Source: Labilithrix sp. (GTDB lineage: Bacteria > Myxococcota_A > Polyangia > Polyangiales > Polyangiaceae). From it: a DNA stretch of 64,000 nt. The notes under the pieces were generated by a model, which was not told the origin of the DNA, made no database searches, and was given only the letters and a program-made list of their open reading frames with translations. A program made the translations under genes and the position numbers. The DNA is taken from the NCBI GenBank assembly GCA_019637225.1, contig JAHBWC010000001.1, positions 62,001 to 126,000 on the forward strand. Reading direction: 5' to 3'. Every line of letters begins with the position of its first letter. Position 1 is the stretch's first letter. Below are positions 7,716 to 16,586 of the stretch, piece after piece.

Positions 7716-9041
7716 GTGCGCTTTGGAGTTGCCTCGGTCCTAGGCTGGGCTCTTCTTGCGAGCTCGTGTGGTAGTGACGCTTCGCCGTCGGACGGTGCTG
7801 TCAGAATCCCCTTCACGATCTGGGTCTTCGACGAGCCTCTCTCCCTCGACGGTGAAAACGAGCCGATCGCCAACGTCGTCGTGGCGTTCGATCCGCCGGG
7901 TGGCGGTGAGCGCGTGACGAAGACGACGGACGCCGATGGTCATGTGACGTTCGAGGGCGACTTCTCGTATGGCGGCGCCTCCGTGACGGTCCTCTCCGAT
8001 GAGCACGTCTACGTCACGATGCTCGAAGCGTCGCCGGAGACCGCCAGCGCACGCCCCAACGTGATTGGAAAGCCAGTCCCGGATCTCGTCATCTTTCCGC
8101 CACGATTCGATCGCGTCATCGAGGCTCGCTCCGTCGAAGTTCGCGGGAACATTTTTGGCAGGGGTAGTCCCTACAACGTGGTCTCGCTCGCGGTGAGCTC
8201 GCTTCCGAGGCTCGGCCGTGCTCAGGCCTTAGAATCGACCTATGCGCTCCGCGCGCCGCGGAATCGTCCGTTCTTCCTCCTCGGACACGAGACAAGGACG
8301 CTCATCGACAAGGAAGGGCACGTCGTCGACGACGAGCTGCTGAAGAGCTTCCGCATCGAGCTTCCCGCACGAGCGGACGACCAGCTACTCGATCTCGACC
8401 TACTAAAGCTTCCTGGGTTGCCAACGACACTGCTTCACGTTCGCGCGGAGGCCCCGCTGGCAGAAAATGGCTCGTTTGCCGCCGGGACACGCGCGATCGC
8501 CTACGTTCACAGTGTCGACTCCGGTCTGGAGATCGGCTTGTACGCGAGGACGAAACCGGGCACCGACGGACGTACGTTCGACATCGACGTGAGCGTCGTC
8601 GACACGGACATCGCTCCCGAACGGGCGCTCAGCCAGGCAGTCATCTCGGCTCCCGACGGTTCGCAATCGGTCCGAAGCGAGCAGGGCACGATGGCGGACG
8701 GGATGGTCTGGAAGGATTTTCTATTGCCCCCGACGATTCCCGCCCCTGATGCACCTCGAAAGATCCGCGATCCGATCCCCCTCGATGGCTTCCCAGCGGG
8801 CGCCGATCTGGTCGCGAGAGTCTACGCAGGCGGCGGTCAACTCTTGTGGTTGCTCTACGGACCTCCGGGCGGACCGCGCGCGAAGACGTTCGCGATCCCG
8901 TATCGAAACGAGGTGGGAAGCGTCGACATTCAACTTTTCGCGTTGAGTCTCACCGCGCGTATGGACCGGGTCGCGCTTTCTCCCCGAGGTGAGTTCTACC
9001 GGTTCGAGTCCACGTTCCGTGACGTCATTCTGCAGAAGTGA
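7716..9041 (+). CDS. Lipoprotein, unknown function, beta-rich
   Basis: 441 residues from GTG 7716, with a short basic start and a hydrophobic run ending WALLASSC (Cys16), a lipoprotein signal; a TTG start at 7674 would lengthen the N terminus. The first domain (about 25-120) resembles a carboxypeptidase-regulatory/transthyretin-like sandwich (ANVVVAFDPPGGG, TDADGHVTFEGDF). The remainder is beta-rich without a family I recognise. It overlaps the following OmpA-family gene by one base (TGATG). A near-perfect sigma54 promoter stands upstream. Likely periplasmic face of the outer membrane. Confidence 0.75.
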   Translation: MRFGVASVLGWALLASSCGSDASPSDGAVRIPFTIWVFDEPLSLDGENEPIANVVVAFDPPGGGERVTKTTDADGHVTFEGDFSYGGASVTVLSDEHVYVTMLEASPETASARPNVIGKPVPDLVIFPPRFDRVIEARSVEVRGNIFGRGSPYNVVSLAVSSLPRLGRAQALESTYALRAPRNRPFFLLGHETRTLIDKEGHVVDDELLKSFRIELPARADDQLLDLDLLKLPGLPTTLLHVRAEAPLAENGSFAAGTRAIAYVHSVDSGLEIGLYARTKPGTDGRTFDIDVSVVDTDIAPERALSQAVISAPDGSQSVRSEQGTMADGMVWKDFLLPPTIPAPDAPRKIRDPIPLDGFPAGADLVARVYAGGGQLLWLLYGPPGGPRAKTFAIPYRNEVGSVDIQLFALSLTARMDRVALSPRGEFYRFESTFRDVILQK

Positions 9042-10573
9042 TGGAGCGCGCAGCCGCTCTCTCGTGCTTGGTCTTGAGCGTCACGCTCGCCACGTTGGAG
9101 ACTCCAGCGTTCGGACAGTCACGCTCGGGGTTCGCGGTGAGTCGCTTCGAGCCTGCCGAGCGCGGCAGCGACTGGTTCGTCGCCGACAGCCTCGACCTGC
9201 GGGGTTCCACGCGCACGACGCTCGGCGTGACGCTCGACTACGCGCACAAGCCGCTCGCGGTCTACGACGCGGCCGAAAACGAACAGCTCGCCCTCGTGCG
9301 CCATCAACTCTTCGCTCATGTTGGTGCTTCGGTCGTCCTCGTCGATCGCTTCCGCCTGGGGGCGAGTCTCCCGGTCGCGATGTATCAGGATGGCGAAGAG
9401 GCGCGCGTGGGCGGAGAAGCACTCTCAGCGGCGACGTCCCCGGCATTCGGAGACGCTCGGCTCTCCGCCGATGTGCGCCTCGTGGGCAGGTACGGAGATC
9501 GCGCCACGCTTGCTTTCGGCGTCCGCGGTTGGCTCCCCACCGGACTCCGATCGCAGTTCACGAGCGACGGTGCCGTGCGGATCTCTCCGCAGCTGCTCGC
9601 TGGCGGCGAGCTCGGCGTCTTTGCCTGGGCAGCTCGCGGCGCGATCGTCTACCGAGCTCGTGACGACACGTACGCCGGCCGTTCGCTTGGAAGCGAGCTC
9701 GCGGGCAGCGTCGGTGCCGGCGTGCGCGCGGGCCGACTCCTCATCGGACCGGAGATCTTTGCCTCGACGGGGTTGGGGAGCGATTCCTTTCTGAGTACGC
9801 ATCGCACGCCGGTCGACGCCATCGTCGGCGTCCACTATCAGCACCCATCCGGGCTTCGTCTTTCCGGCGCGCTGGGAAGTGGCCTCACGCGCGGGTACGG
9901 CTCGCCGGCGTTGCGCGCGCTCCTCTCCGTCGAATGGGGAACATCACTCCCTGCTCTACCAGCCGACCGCGATCACGACGGGATCCCGGATGCGTCGGAC
10001 GCGTGCCCCGATTGGCCTGGTGTTCCGAGCGGGGATCCGGAGCTCAACGGTTGTCCATCGCCCGAGCGCGTTCCTGACGAGGATACCGACAGCGATGGAA
10101 TCTGGGATCTCGAGGACGCGTGTCCGACACTCACCGGCATCCGAACGTCCGACCCAATGACGAACGGCTGCCCGCCAGAGGCACCGCGCCAGATCGCAGT
10201 GATCACGAAGACGGAGATCCGAATCGGAGAGGAAGTGCGGTTCGCAACCGATAGCGCCGAGCTCGCTCCCGTGAGCGATGCCGTCCTTGCTGCCGTGAAG
10301 CGTCTCCTCGACGAGCATCCGGAGATTCGGCGTGTACGCGTCGAAGGGCACACCGACAGCAGCGGCGATCCCGCCTACAACGATGAGCTGAGCGGACGTC
10401 GCGCAGCGTCGGTCGTGAGGTGGCTCACGGAGCGCGGGATCGACACGCGCCGACTGGAGAGCGCGGGCTACGGGAGCGGGCGACCGATCGACACGAACAC
10501 AACCGAGGAGGGACGCGCAAAGAACCGCCGCGTCGTCTTCACGATCCTCGAGCGCGGACCAGAGCGGCCCTGA
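9041..10573 (+). CDS. OmpA-family outer membrane protein with thrombospondin type 3 repeats
   Basis: 510 residues with a signal peptide (about 1-25, ending PAFG-Q). Residues 30-300 form a beta-barrel-like region. Two calcium-binding TSP3-type repeats follow (DRDHDGIPDASDACP near 308 and DTDSDGIWDLEDACP near 350), then an OmpA_C peptidoglycan-binding domain (about 390-500: FATDSAELAP, VEGHTDSSGD, NDELSGRRAASVV, AKNRRV). Role: anchoring the outer membrane to the cell wall, possibly also a porin. ATG at 9041 overlaps the TGA of the lipoprotein gene; a GTG one codon earlier is also possible. Both genes form a sigma54-driven operon. Confidence 0.88.
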   Translation: MERAAALSCLVLSVTLATLETPAFGQSRSGFAVSRFEPAERGSDWFVADSLDLRGSTRTTLGVTLDYAHKPLAVYDAAENEQLALVRHQLFAHVGASVVLVDRFRLGASLPVAMYQDGEEARVGGEALSAATSPAFGDARLSADVRLVGRYGDRATLAFGVRGWLPTGLRSQFTSDGAVRISPQLLAGGELGVFAWAARGAIVYRARDDTYAGRSLGSELAGSVGAGVRAGRLLIGPEIFASTGLGSDSFLSTHRTPVDAIVGVHYQHPSGLRLSGALGSGLTRGYGSPALRALLSVEWGTSLPALPADRDHDGIPDASDACPDWPGVPSGDPELNGCPSPERVPDEDTDSDGIWDLEDACPTLTGIRTSDPMTNGCPPEAPRQIAVITKTEIRIGEEVRFATDSAELAPVSDAVLAAVKRLLDEHPEIRRVRVEGHTDSSGDPAYNDELSGRRAASVVRWLTERGIDTRRLESAGYGSGRPIDTNTTEEGRAKNRRVVFTILERGPERP

Positions 10574-10599
10574 CGCTTCGACGTCACGAGGTCAGCTAT

Positions 10600-10615
10600 T
10601 GGAACGGTCGTTGCG
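10600..10615 (+). promoter_or_regulatory. Sigma54 promoter for lipoprotein gene 10659
   Basis: TGGAACGGTCGTTGCG fits TGGCACG-N4-TTGCW with one mismatch in each end element and correct GG-N10-GC spacing. The predicted start near 10626 leaves a 33-base leader containing GGAGG before the ATG at 10659. Confidence 0.65.
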
Positions 10616-10658
10616 TTGGGTTCGCGGAGACCTGTCGGAGACCCCTTACGGAGGCCCT

Positions 10659-12539
10659 ATGAAATCGTGTCGTGATGTGCGTGGCGGCACTTTGCCATCC
10701 AAACGACCATCCCACATGCAACGACTTTGGTCGAAGAGCGTCTCGCGAACGCTCCTCGATCGAAGCGTCCACTCAACGCCGCTGCTCGTTCTCCTCGGAG
10801 TGATCGTCGCGAGCATGGGAGGAGTCGTCATCGCGTGCGGTTCGTCGGGTGACAGCGAGTTCGTCGACGGAAACACGACGGCCGATTCGGGACCGGGCGG
10901 ATTCGTAGCCGAGCAGGACGGGGGCCCGTGCCAGGTACGCACGTGCGCAGAGCTTGGCTGGGCCTGCGGGTACAAGGTCGAATGCGGCCAAGTCACGGAT
11001 TGCACGGCGGAAGGTCGCGCGTGCGGTCCCTCGGAAGTCTGTACCGGCGGCATCGACGGTCCGACACGATGCACTGCTGGGACCGTCGGCAGTTGCGACG
11101 TGTGTTCGGCAATCCCGGCGTGCACTGGACAACCCCAGCGGACACGCATCACGGGACGTGTCGTCAGTCCTGGACGAAATGATGGCAACACCGCGAACCA
11201 AGTCGGGGTCCCCAACGCCATCGTGTACATTCCTCGCTCGAGCAGCCCGGCAGCCCTACCAGGGATCGGCTCGGGCATTCCGAGCGGCGGAACCAGCTGC
11301 GATCGGTGTGATAACCAGGATCTCGGACCGGTCCTCGTCGGAGCAGTGACCGACGCGACCGGCTCATTCGTGCTCGATGGGAACGTTCCGGTCGGGAAAG
11401 AGTTTCTCTTGGTTGTGAAGGCCGGCCGCTTTCGCCGGGCGACGCTGCAAACGATTCCTACAGGAGGCGAGTGTCAGACGACGTCCCTTCCTTCGGCTCT
11501 ACCAGCCAACCCCACGCGCCTGCCACGCAACATGACCGACGGCCTCGCCGTGAACATTCCGCGGATCGCGATCACGACGGGCCAGCTCGACGCGATGGAG
11601 TGCGTCTTCGAAAAGATGGGGATCGCGCACGCAGAGTTTGGCAACCCTGGACCGACGGGAGCTGCGACGCCACGAGTCCATCTTTATCGGGGTGGTCCCT
11701 CGGCGCCCGGATCGGGAGCACGGATCGACGACAACACGCCTCATGACGGAACGATCTACGGCGATCTCGCGCGCCTTCAGAACTACGACATGCTCGTCGC
11801 GGACTGCGAAGGCGGAGGCTGGGACGACAACTTCAACCAGCGTACCGCCAACGGCGCCAAGGTCCGCGAGTACGTGAACCGCGGGGGGCGGATGTTCGCG
11901 AGCCACCTGAGCTTCAGCTGGCTTCATGCAAACGGAACCCAATCGTATGCGGCGGGTACGGCGATCGACACGGGCTTCGGGCCAGCGGCGACGTGGGAGG
12001 AAGACGCGATCACCAACATCAATACCGGCACCGGTGGCGTCTCCGTGGGACGGCCGAACGCCAGTCCGCGGATCGCGAACTTTCGGGATTGGATGGTGCG
12101 TGAAGGAGTCGTCGGTGCGACGGCGCCCTTCAACTTCATGATCGACGAGCCGCGCAGCCAGACCACGGGCCTCGGATCGGCTTCGGAAGAGTTCGTTCAT
12201 CGAACGGAGACGCTGATCGTCCAGCAATTCTCATTCAACACGCCGTACGGTGCACCCTCGGGGAATGCTTGCGGGCGGGTCGCGTACAGCGGTTTTCACG
12301 TTGTTACTGGCAACGCGTCGAATGCGGTCTTCCCCGCCCACTGCACGGGCAACTTGAGCAGCCAGGAGAAGGTCCTCCTCTATATGCTCTTCGACCTCGG
12401 CGCCTGCGTAGGCGTCGACCTCGCGCCTCCCCTCTGCACGCCAGTCACGTGCGCCGCCGTCGGCGCGAGTTGCGGTCCCGCTCCCGACGGATGCGGGAAG
12501 CTGCTCGACTGCGGGCCGTGTGGAACGCCGCCGAAGTAG
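10659..12539 (+). CDS. Lipoprotein with carboxypeptidase-regulatory-like domain (paralogue of 4799-6262)
   Basis: 626 residues. The ATG has GGAGG 5 bases upstream; an alternative ATG at 10716 gives a shorter leader to the same lipobox (GGVVIAC). After a Cys-rich segment (CQVRTCAELGWACG, CDVCSAIPAC) come the same domains as in the 4799-6262 protein: NAIVYIPRSS, a CDRCD motif, TGSFVLDGNVPVG, DAMECVFEKMGI, YDMLVADCEGGGW and GGRMFASHLSFSWLH. The C terminus adds another Cys cluster (CAAVGASCGPAPDGCG). Its operon partner downstream is the interrupted mgtE2, mirroring the first copy. A palindromic box (10685-10697) lies inside the first codons. Function unknown; surface lipoprotein. Confidence 0.8.
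   Translation: MKSCRDVRGGTLPSKRPSHMQRLWSKSVSRTLLDRSVHSTPLLVLLGVIVASMGGVVIACGSSGDSEFVDGNTTADSGPGGFVAEQDGGPCQVRTCAELGWACGYKVECGQVTDCTAEGRACGPSEVCTGGIDGPTRCTAGTVGSCDVCSAIPACTGQPQRTRITGRVVSPGRNDGNTANQVGVPNAIVYIPRSSSPAALPGIGSGIPSGGTSCDRCDNQDLGPVLVGAVTDATGSFVLDGNVPVGKEFLLVVKAGRFRRATLQTIPTGGECQTTSLPSALPANPTRLPRNMTDGLAVNIPRIAITTGQLDAMECVFEKMGIAHAEFGNPGPTGAATPRVHLYRGGPSAPGSGARIDDNTPHDGTIYGDLARLQNYDMLVADCEGGGWDDNFNQRTANGAKVREYVNRGGRMFASHLSFSWLHANGTQSYAAGTAIDTGFGPAATWEEDAITNINTGTGGVSVGRPNASPRIANFRDWMVREGVVGATAPFNFMIDEPRSQTTGLGSASEEFVHRTETLIVQQFSFNTPYGAPSGNACGRVAYSGFHVVTGNASNAVFPAHCTGNLSSQEKVLLYMLFDLGACVGVDLAPPLCTPVTCAAVGASCGPAPDGCGKLLDCGPCGTPPK
10685..10697. promoter_or_regulatory. Palindromic box inside 5' end of lipoprotein gene
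   Basis: CGGCACTTTGCCA, one mismatch from an inverted repeat of the window-wide 13-bp family. It lies about 60 bases downstream of the predicted sigma54 start site, so here it could act as a downstream enhancer or a roadblock, unless the real start codon is the ATG at 10716. Confidence 0.4.
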
Positions 12540-12599
12540 TCCACACCCCGCGCGCCCCCTGCACGCTCCACGCGGCATCCTTCAAAGGCGTCGCCGTCG

Positions 12600-12612
12600 C
12601 GGCATTTTGCCA
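12600..12612. promoter_or_regulatory. Palindromic box upstream of mgtE2
   Basis: CGGCATTTTGCCA, another copy of the 13-bp inverted repeat, 150 bases before the mgtE2 start. The rest of the 220-bp gap (12540-12761) shows no convincing sigma54 or sigma70 promoter. Confidence 0.45.
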
Positions 12613-13271
12613 TCCGGGAGCTGCCTTCTGGACGGCCTTTCGAGGCAGATTGCAATGACGAGCGCGCCGACCGGGTGCGAGAGCGCGGGTTCACGTAAGA
12701 AGGGCCGTGGTCCCCAGAGCACACGACCAGGGTCGTGCGTCGTGAGGCGGAGAGGAAGCCGATGTCAGCACCGCAACACGAAGAGGATGACGTTCGAGCC
12801 GTCGTACCTGTTGCCGATCTCTCGATCATCGATGCAACCCTCGACGGCGCGCTCGAGCACCTGAAGGAAGCGGTTCAGAAGATTCGCCCAGCCGACATCG
12901 GGCGAGACCTCTCCCGCCGATCGATTGAAGTGGGTTGCCGATTGGTGCAGGCGAGCGACGACCGTCGGGCGGCAGCCATGCTTAGGGCAGCCCATCCAGC
13001 GGTCGCCGCGAACTTGCTCGCGGCAAGCGATTCGGGGCGAGCGGCCCGCATTCTCGACTTCATGCCCATGGACCATCAAGTCGCCATCCTCGGGGCAATG
13101 CGCGCACCCGATCGCGCCCGCGTCGAAAGCGCCATGGCACCCGACGATAGGGCACGTGTCGAGCGGGCTCTCTCCCAGAGCGAAGCCGCCGTCTCTCGCC
13201 TGATGACACCGAAGGTGTGTGATGTAGCCCCTTCACAGACCAGACAGGTCCGTTACTCATAGGACGGACAT

Positions 13272-13673
13272 ATGACCAAGTCATTTGAGGCCGAAGTCGT
13301 GGTGGCCGTGGAGCCACCGAGACCCGGACGTCGCCGAGCATTCACGGCAGAGCAGAAGCGAGTTCTCCTCGAGGAGGCTCAGCGTCCGGGCGAGAGCATT
13401 TCAGCCGTGGCGCGTCGGTACGGCATCGCGCCAAGTCAGCTTTTTCAATGGAAGCGGCAGATGGAAGGGGGAGCACAGCGCGCTCTCGAGGCCGGCGAAG
13501 CGGTCGTGCCCGAGAGCGAAGCGAAGAGCCTCCGGGCCCGCGTTCGAGAACTCGAACGTCTCCTTGGGCGGAAGACGATGGAGAACGAGATTCTCAAAGA
13601 GGCCATGGAGATCGCGCGCGCAAAAAAATGGCTACCGCGCGGCTCCTCCTCGGGCGAAGGCGGTGGTCGGTGA
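13272..13673 (+). CDS. IS3-family transposase OrfA
   Basis: 133 residues. Residues 20-65 form an IS3/IS911-type helix-turn-helix (FTAEQKRVLLEEAQ, ISAVARRYGIAPSQLFQWKRQ), followed by a leucine-zipper-like helix (LRARVRELERLLGRKTMENEILKEA) that is typical of IS2-type OrfA dimerisation; the string is given here only as a landmark in two halves either side of LLG. Role: binds the element ends. The gene extends past the A7 slippery site at 13622-13628, where a -1 shift enters orfB to make the OrfAB transposase. Confidence 0.9.
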   Translation: MTKSFEAEVVVAVEPPRPGRRRAFTAEQKRVLLEEAQRPGESISAVARRYGIAPSQLFQWKRQMEGGAQRALEAGEAVVPESEAKSLRARVRELERLLGRKTMENEILKEAMEIARAKKWLPRGSSSGEGGGR

Positions 13674-14494
13674 GCGGCGTGGCTCGCGCTCTTGGTCTCT
13701 CGCGTTCGCACCTGTCGGCGCACCAAGAGCCGAAGGAGCCGCGCGGGTGTCGTGCACGACGTCGCAAGGACGAGCCCCTCTCGGCGCGCATCCGCCACGT
13801 CGTGGACCGGCGTGGGAGCTACGGCTACCGACGGGTCACCGCGATGTTGAATCGGCAGTCGAGCGAGGAGCGCGTGAACGCGAAGCGCGTTTACCGCGTC
13901 ATGCGTGAAACAGGGCTCCTGTTGCCGCGATTCACGGGGCGTCACTCTCGTCCGCACGAGGGCAAGGTCGCGACGCCACGAAGCGACATGCGTTGGTGCT
14001 CGGACAGTTTCGAGATTCGATGCTGGTCCGGAGAGCGGGTCCACGTTGCCTTCGCACTCGATTGCTGCGACCGCGAAGCCGTAGCGTGGGTCGCGAAGGC
14101 AGGCTACCTCGTGGGCGAAGACATTCGCGACGTCATGGCGCAGGGCATCGAGGCGCGATTTGGAGCCGGAGCGACGAGGACGCCGCATTCTATCGAGTGG
14201 CTGTCCGACAACGGGCCACCCTACGTCGCCCACGAAACGCGAGACTTTGGTGCCGCCTCGGGCTTCGTCGTCTGCACCACGCCGGCGTACTCGCCCGAGA
14301 GCAACGGCATCGCCGAAGCCTTCGTCAAGACCTTCAAGCGCGACTACGTCTACCTGGCGCGCTTGGACACGGCAGAAGCCGTCCTGCGTGACATCGCAGC
14401 ATGGTTTGCAGACTACAATGAGCATCACCCTCACCGAGCTCTCGGCATGCGATCTCCGAAGCTCTATCGCGCGGAAATTTCACTGGCAGCCTAA
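13628..14494 (+). CDS. IS3-family transposase OrfB (IS2-type DDE integrase)
   Basis: 288 residues from the ATG that overlaps the A7 run; the same frame is reached from orfA by -1 frameshifting. The rve integrase core carries the DDE triad: Asp in MRWCSDSFEIR, Asp in EWLSDNGPPY, Glu in SNGIAEAFVKTFKRDY. The HTH_21-type region (LSARIRHVVDRRGSYGYRRV) precedes it. SNGIAEAFVKT-KRDY is characteristic of the IS2 group. All catalytic residues and the C-terminal YNEHHPHRALG motif are present, so the element looks active. It ends 35 bases before the right inverted repeat terminus. Confidence 0.93.
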   Translation: MATARLLLGRRRWSVSGVARALGLSRSHLSAHQEPKEPRGCRARRRKDEPLSARIRHVVDRRGSYGYRRVTAMLNRQSSEERVNAKRVYRVMRETGLLLPRFTGRHSRPHEGKVATPRSDMRWCSDSFEIRCWSGERVHVAFALDCCDREAVAWVAKAGYLVGEDIRDVMAQGIEARFGAGATRTPHSIEWLSDNGPPYVAHETRDFGAASGFVVCTTPAYSPESNGIAEAFVKTFKRDYVYLARLDTAEAVLRDIAAWFADYNEHHPHRALGMRSPKLYRAEISLAA

Positions 14495-15573
14495 CTCACG
14501 ACCTGTTCGCTCTTGCGGGGGCAACTCCATGTGGTCTTGCGAACGGACGATGACCGTGGGCGCCGCGCTCGCACGACTTCGCGAGGACCAGACCGAGATC
14601 GAGGTCGCGCAGAACTGCTACATCGTCGACCGAGACGAAAGTGAGGAGCCTGGCAACGGCTATCGCACGCCGGGTGGACAAGAAGGGAGCACGAGGCTCG
14701 TAGGCGTCGTTCCGCTACGACTGCTCGCGGTCGCCGATCCGAGCGCACCCATCGAGTCGATCATGACGCCGAGTCCGATCGCCGTGCGGGAGGACACGGA
14801 GCGTGGCGATGCCGCCGAAATTGTTCGTGCACACGACTTTCTCTCCCTTCCCGTCGTCGACAAGCACGGTCGCCTGGTCGGAGCCGTCCGCGTTGACGAC
14901 CTCCTCGACGCGGCCCTCTCGAAGGTTGGCGTCGGCGTTCTGAACCAAGGCGGCGTCGCGGGCAAAATCGCCGCGCGACTGCCGTACTTTCAAACGTCGC
15001 TCTTCAAGGTCGTCCGCAGCCGCATCACGTGGCTCGTCCTCTTGTTCGTCGCGGAGACCGCTACGGGCACCGTTCTCCGGCACTTCGAGGACGAGCTGGC
15101 GAAGGTCGTCGCGCTCTCGTTCTTCATCCCGCTGCTCATCGGTACAGGAGGTAACGCCGGATCGCAGACCGTATCGACGGTCATCCGCGCGCTCGCGCTC
15201 GGCGAGGTGCGACTTGGCGATGCTCTCCGAGTGCTCTTCAGGGAAGCGTCAGCCGGGATCGCGCTCGGCGTTTTGCTCGCAGCAATCGCATTCGGCCGCG
15301 CACTGCTCTGGGGCGTCGGCTACGACCTCGCCGGGTGCGTTGCGGTGACGGTGCTGATCGTCTGCACATGGGCCAATACGGTCGGCGCGCTCATACCGCT
15401 TGCGGCTCAACGCGTCGGTGTCGATCCGACGGTGATCTCGGGCCCGCTTATTACCACGCTCGTGGATGCCTCGGGACTGTTCATCTACCTGACCGTCGCG
15501 AAGGTCATGGTCGCTCAACTCGCCGGCTCACCATGAACGTGCGACAGACTCCAGGCGTGTCTCGCCGACGCGA

Positions 15574-16353
15574 TCAAAAGAAGTACGGGTCGCTCGCGAT
15601 GCGCAGGCCAATGGACCCCCATAGCGGGAGTCCGTCGCCGGACACGCCCCTGCCGAGGGTTGCATCGATCTGCACGATGCGCGAGACAAAGTGCCGAACC
15701 CCCGCCTGGATAGCAACGCCGGGCGTTGCCGCGTAGGGGTCACCGGAGAAGAGCTCTCCGCAGAAGTGGAGCCCGCCCACGAGATTGATCTGAGTTCCAA
15801 GCCCCCAGGTCACCGTTCCCTTGCGCGCGCCATCCTTGGTGGTGGCGAATACCCCGAGGTTCTGGTGAACGAGGAACTTGTCGTCGGGCAAGAGCGACTC
15901 GCTGAGCGCGGCAAACGCGAACGTATCCCAGTGGTCGCCCTTGAGCGGCCCACCTCCGGCCGGCCCCAGAGTGCCCGAAACGAACGCGAGCCCGGGAAGG
16001 ATCTTCGCGGTGCGCGTGGGCACCGCGAGCACCTTCATCTGAAACAGGGGGAACGAGCTACCCCAAGAACCTTGGTTCGTCCCGTGGAAGCCTCCGAAGG
16101 TGAGCTCCAGAGGAGCGACGGGGCCGACCGCGGGCAGGATCCAGTGCTCGATGCCGTGCTTGTCGACGCGTAACCACGTCTCGAACTGCAAGGCCCGGTC
16201 GCCCACGACACGCGCGTCATCCGTCACGAAGGGGCGTACGGCCATCGCGGATCTTGACATGAACGTCATGAGGCCGAATGCGATCGTGGCGAGAACGCAT
16301 CGACGCGCGAGGCGGAAGAAACGTCGAGGCAAGACAATCCTGACGTTACACAA
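15574..16353 (-). CDS. Outer membrane beta-barrel protein, unknown function
   Basis: About 259 residues from the TTG at 16353 (MCNVRIVLPRRFF then a hydrophobic run to SAMA-VRPF, a good signal peptide); an ATG at 16389 overlaps a regulatory box and is less likely. The mature part shows alternating amphipathic strands (LQFETWLRV, LELTFGGFHG, TVTWGLGTQINLVG, GVAIQAGVRHFV, LWGSIGLRIAS) and a terminal Phe, the signal for barrel assembly. It resembles MetA-pathway-of-phenol-type outer-membrane proteins in general style. It converges on mgtE2 with 37 bases between. Confidence 0.7.
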   Translation of the reverse strand: MCNVRIVLPRRFFRLARRCVLATIAFGLMTFMSRSAMAVRPFVTDDARVVGDRALQFETWLRVDKHGIEHWILPAVGPVAPLELTFGGFHGTNQGSWGSSFPLFQMKVLAVPTRTAKILPGLAFVSGTLGPAGGGPLKGDHWDTFAFAALSESLLPDDKFLVHQNLGVFATTKDGARKGTVTWGLGTQINLVGGLHFCGELFSGDPYAATPGVAIQAGVRHFVSRIVQIDATLGRGVSGDGLPLWGSIGLRIASDPYFF

Positions 16354-16388
16354 GCTCTTCGGACCATTCTTCGCGAGGGTCGCTGTCA

Positions 16389-16401
16389 TGGCATTCTGCC
16401 A
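16389..16401. promoter_or_regulatory. Palindromic box upstream of beta-barrel gene
   Basis: TGGCATTCTGCCA is a near-perfect inverted repeat of the 13-bp family. It lies 35 bases upstream of the chosen TTG start of the leftward beta-barrel gene. No matching sigma54 promoter was found in 16354-16520. Confidence 0.5.
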
Positions 16402-16586
16402 TCCGCGGCGCGGCGCATTCGAGCGAAACGCAATGATGACCGTCCAGCGACCGTCGCCACGATTCGCGCGCCGTCGTATCGCGCGTGCGCGAGGCCTCGC
16501 GCTCAGCACGTTGAGGAACGTTCATCGCACGTCATCGTTGGCCTCGTGGTCCGCCTCATCGGCGGCCCCGCAGCGCCAATCTCGTC

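Larger units (their letters stand above)
13220..14529 (+). mobile_element. IS3-family insertion sequence, IS2-type
   Basis: 1310 bp. Left end TGATGTAGCCCC and right end (reverse complement) TGGAGTTGCCCC begin imperfect inverted repeats that continue to a shared ACAGGTC about 30 bases in. It is flanked by the 4-bp duplication TGTG (13216-13219 and 14530-14533). It carries orfA and orfB in overlapping frames with an A7 slip site. The exact duplication and restorable host frame indicate a recent insertion. Confidence 0.92.
12762..15536 (+). pseudogene. Second magnesium transporter MgtE, interrupted by an IS3-family element
   Basis: The 5' part (12762-13219, about 152 codons: the helical N domain, up to SRLMTPKV) and the 3' part (14534-15536: CBS domain with FLSLPVVDKHGRLVGAVRVDD, then five membrane helices with GTGGNAGSQTVSTV) belong to one gene. 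Removing the element and one copy of its 4-bp duplication rejoins them in frame as ...TPKV-WSCERTM..., giving 486 residues. GAGAGGAAG precedes the ATG. As it stands the N domain would run off into the element; the 3' part has its own ATG at the junction and might make an ungated membrane fragment. An intact mgtE lies at 3446-4765. Confidence 0.9.
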
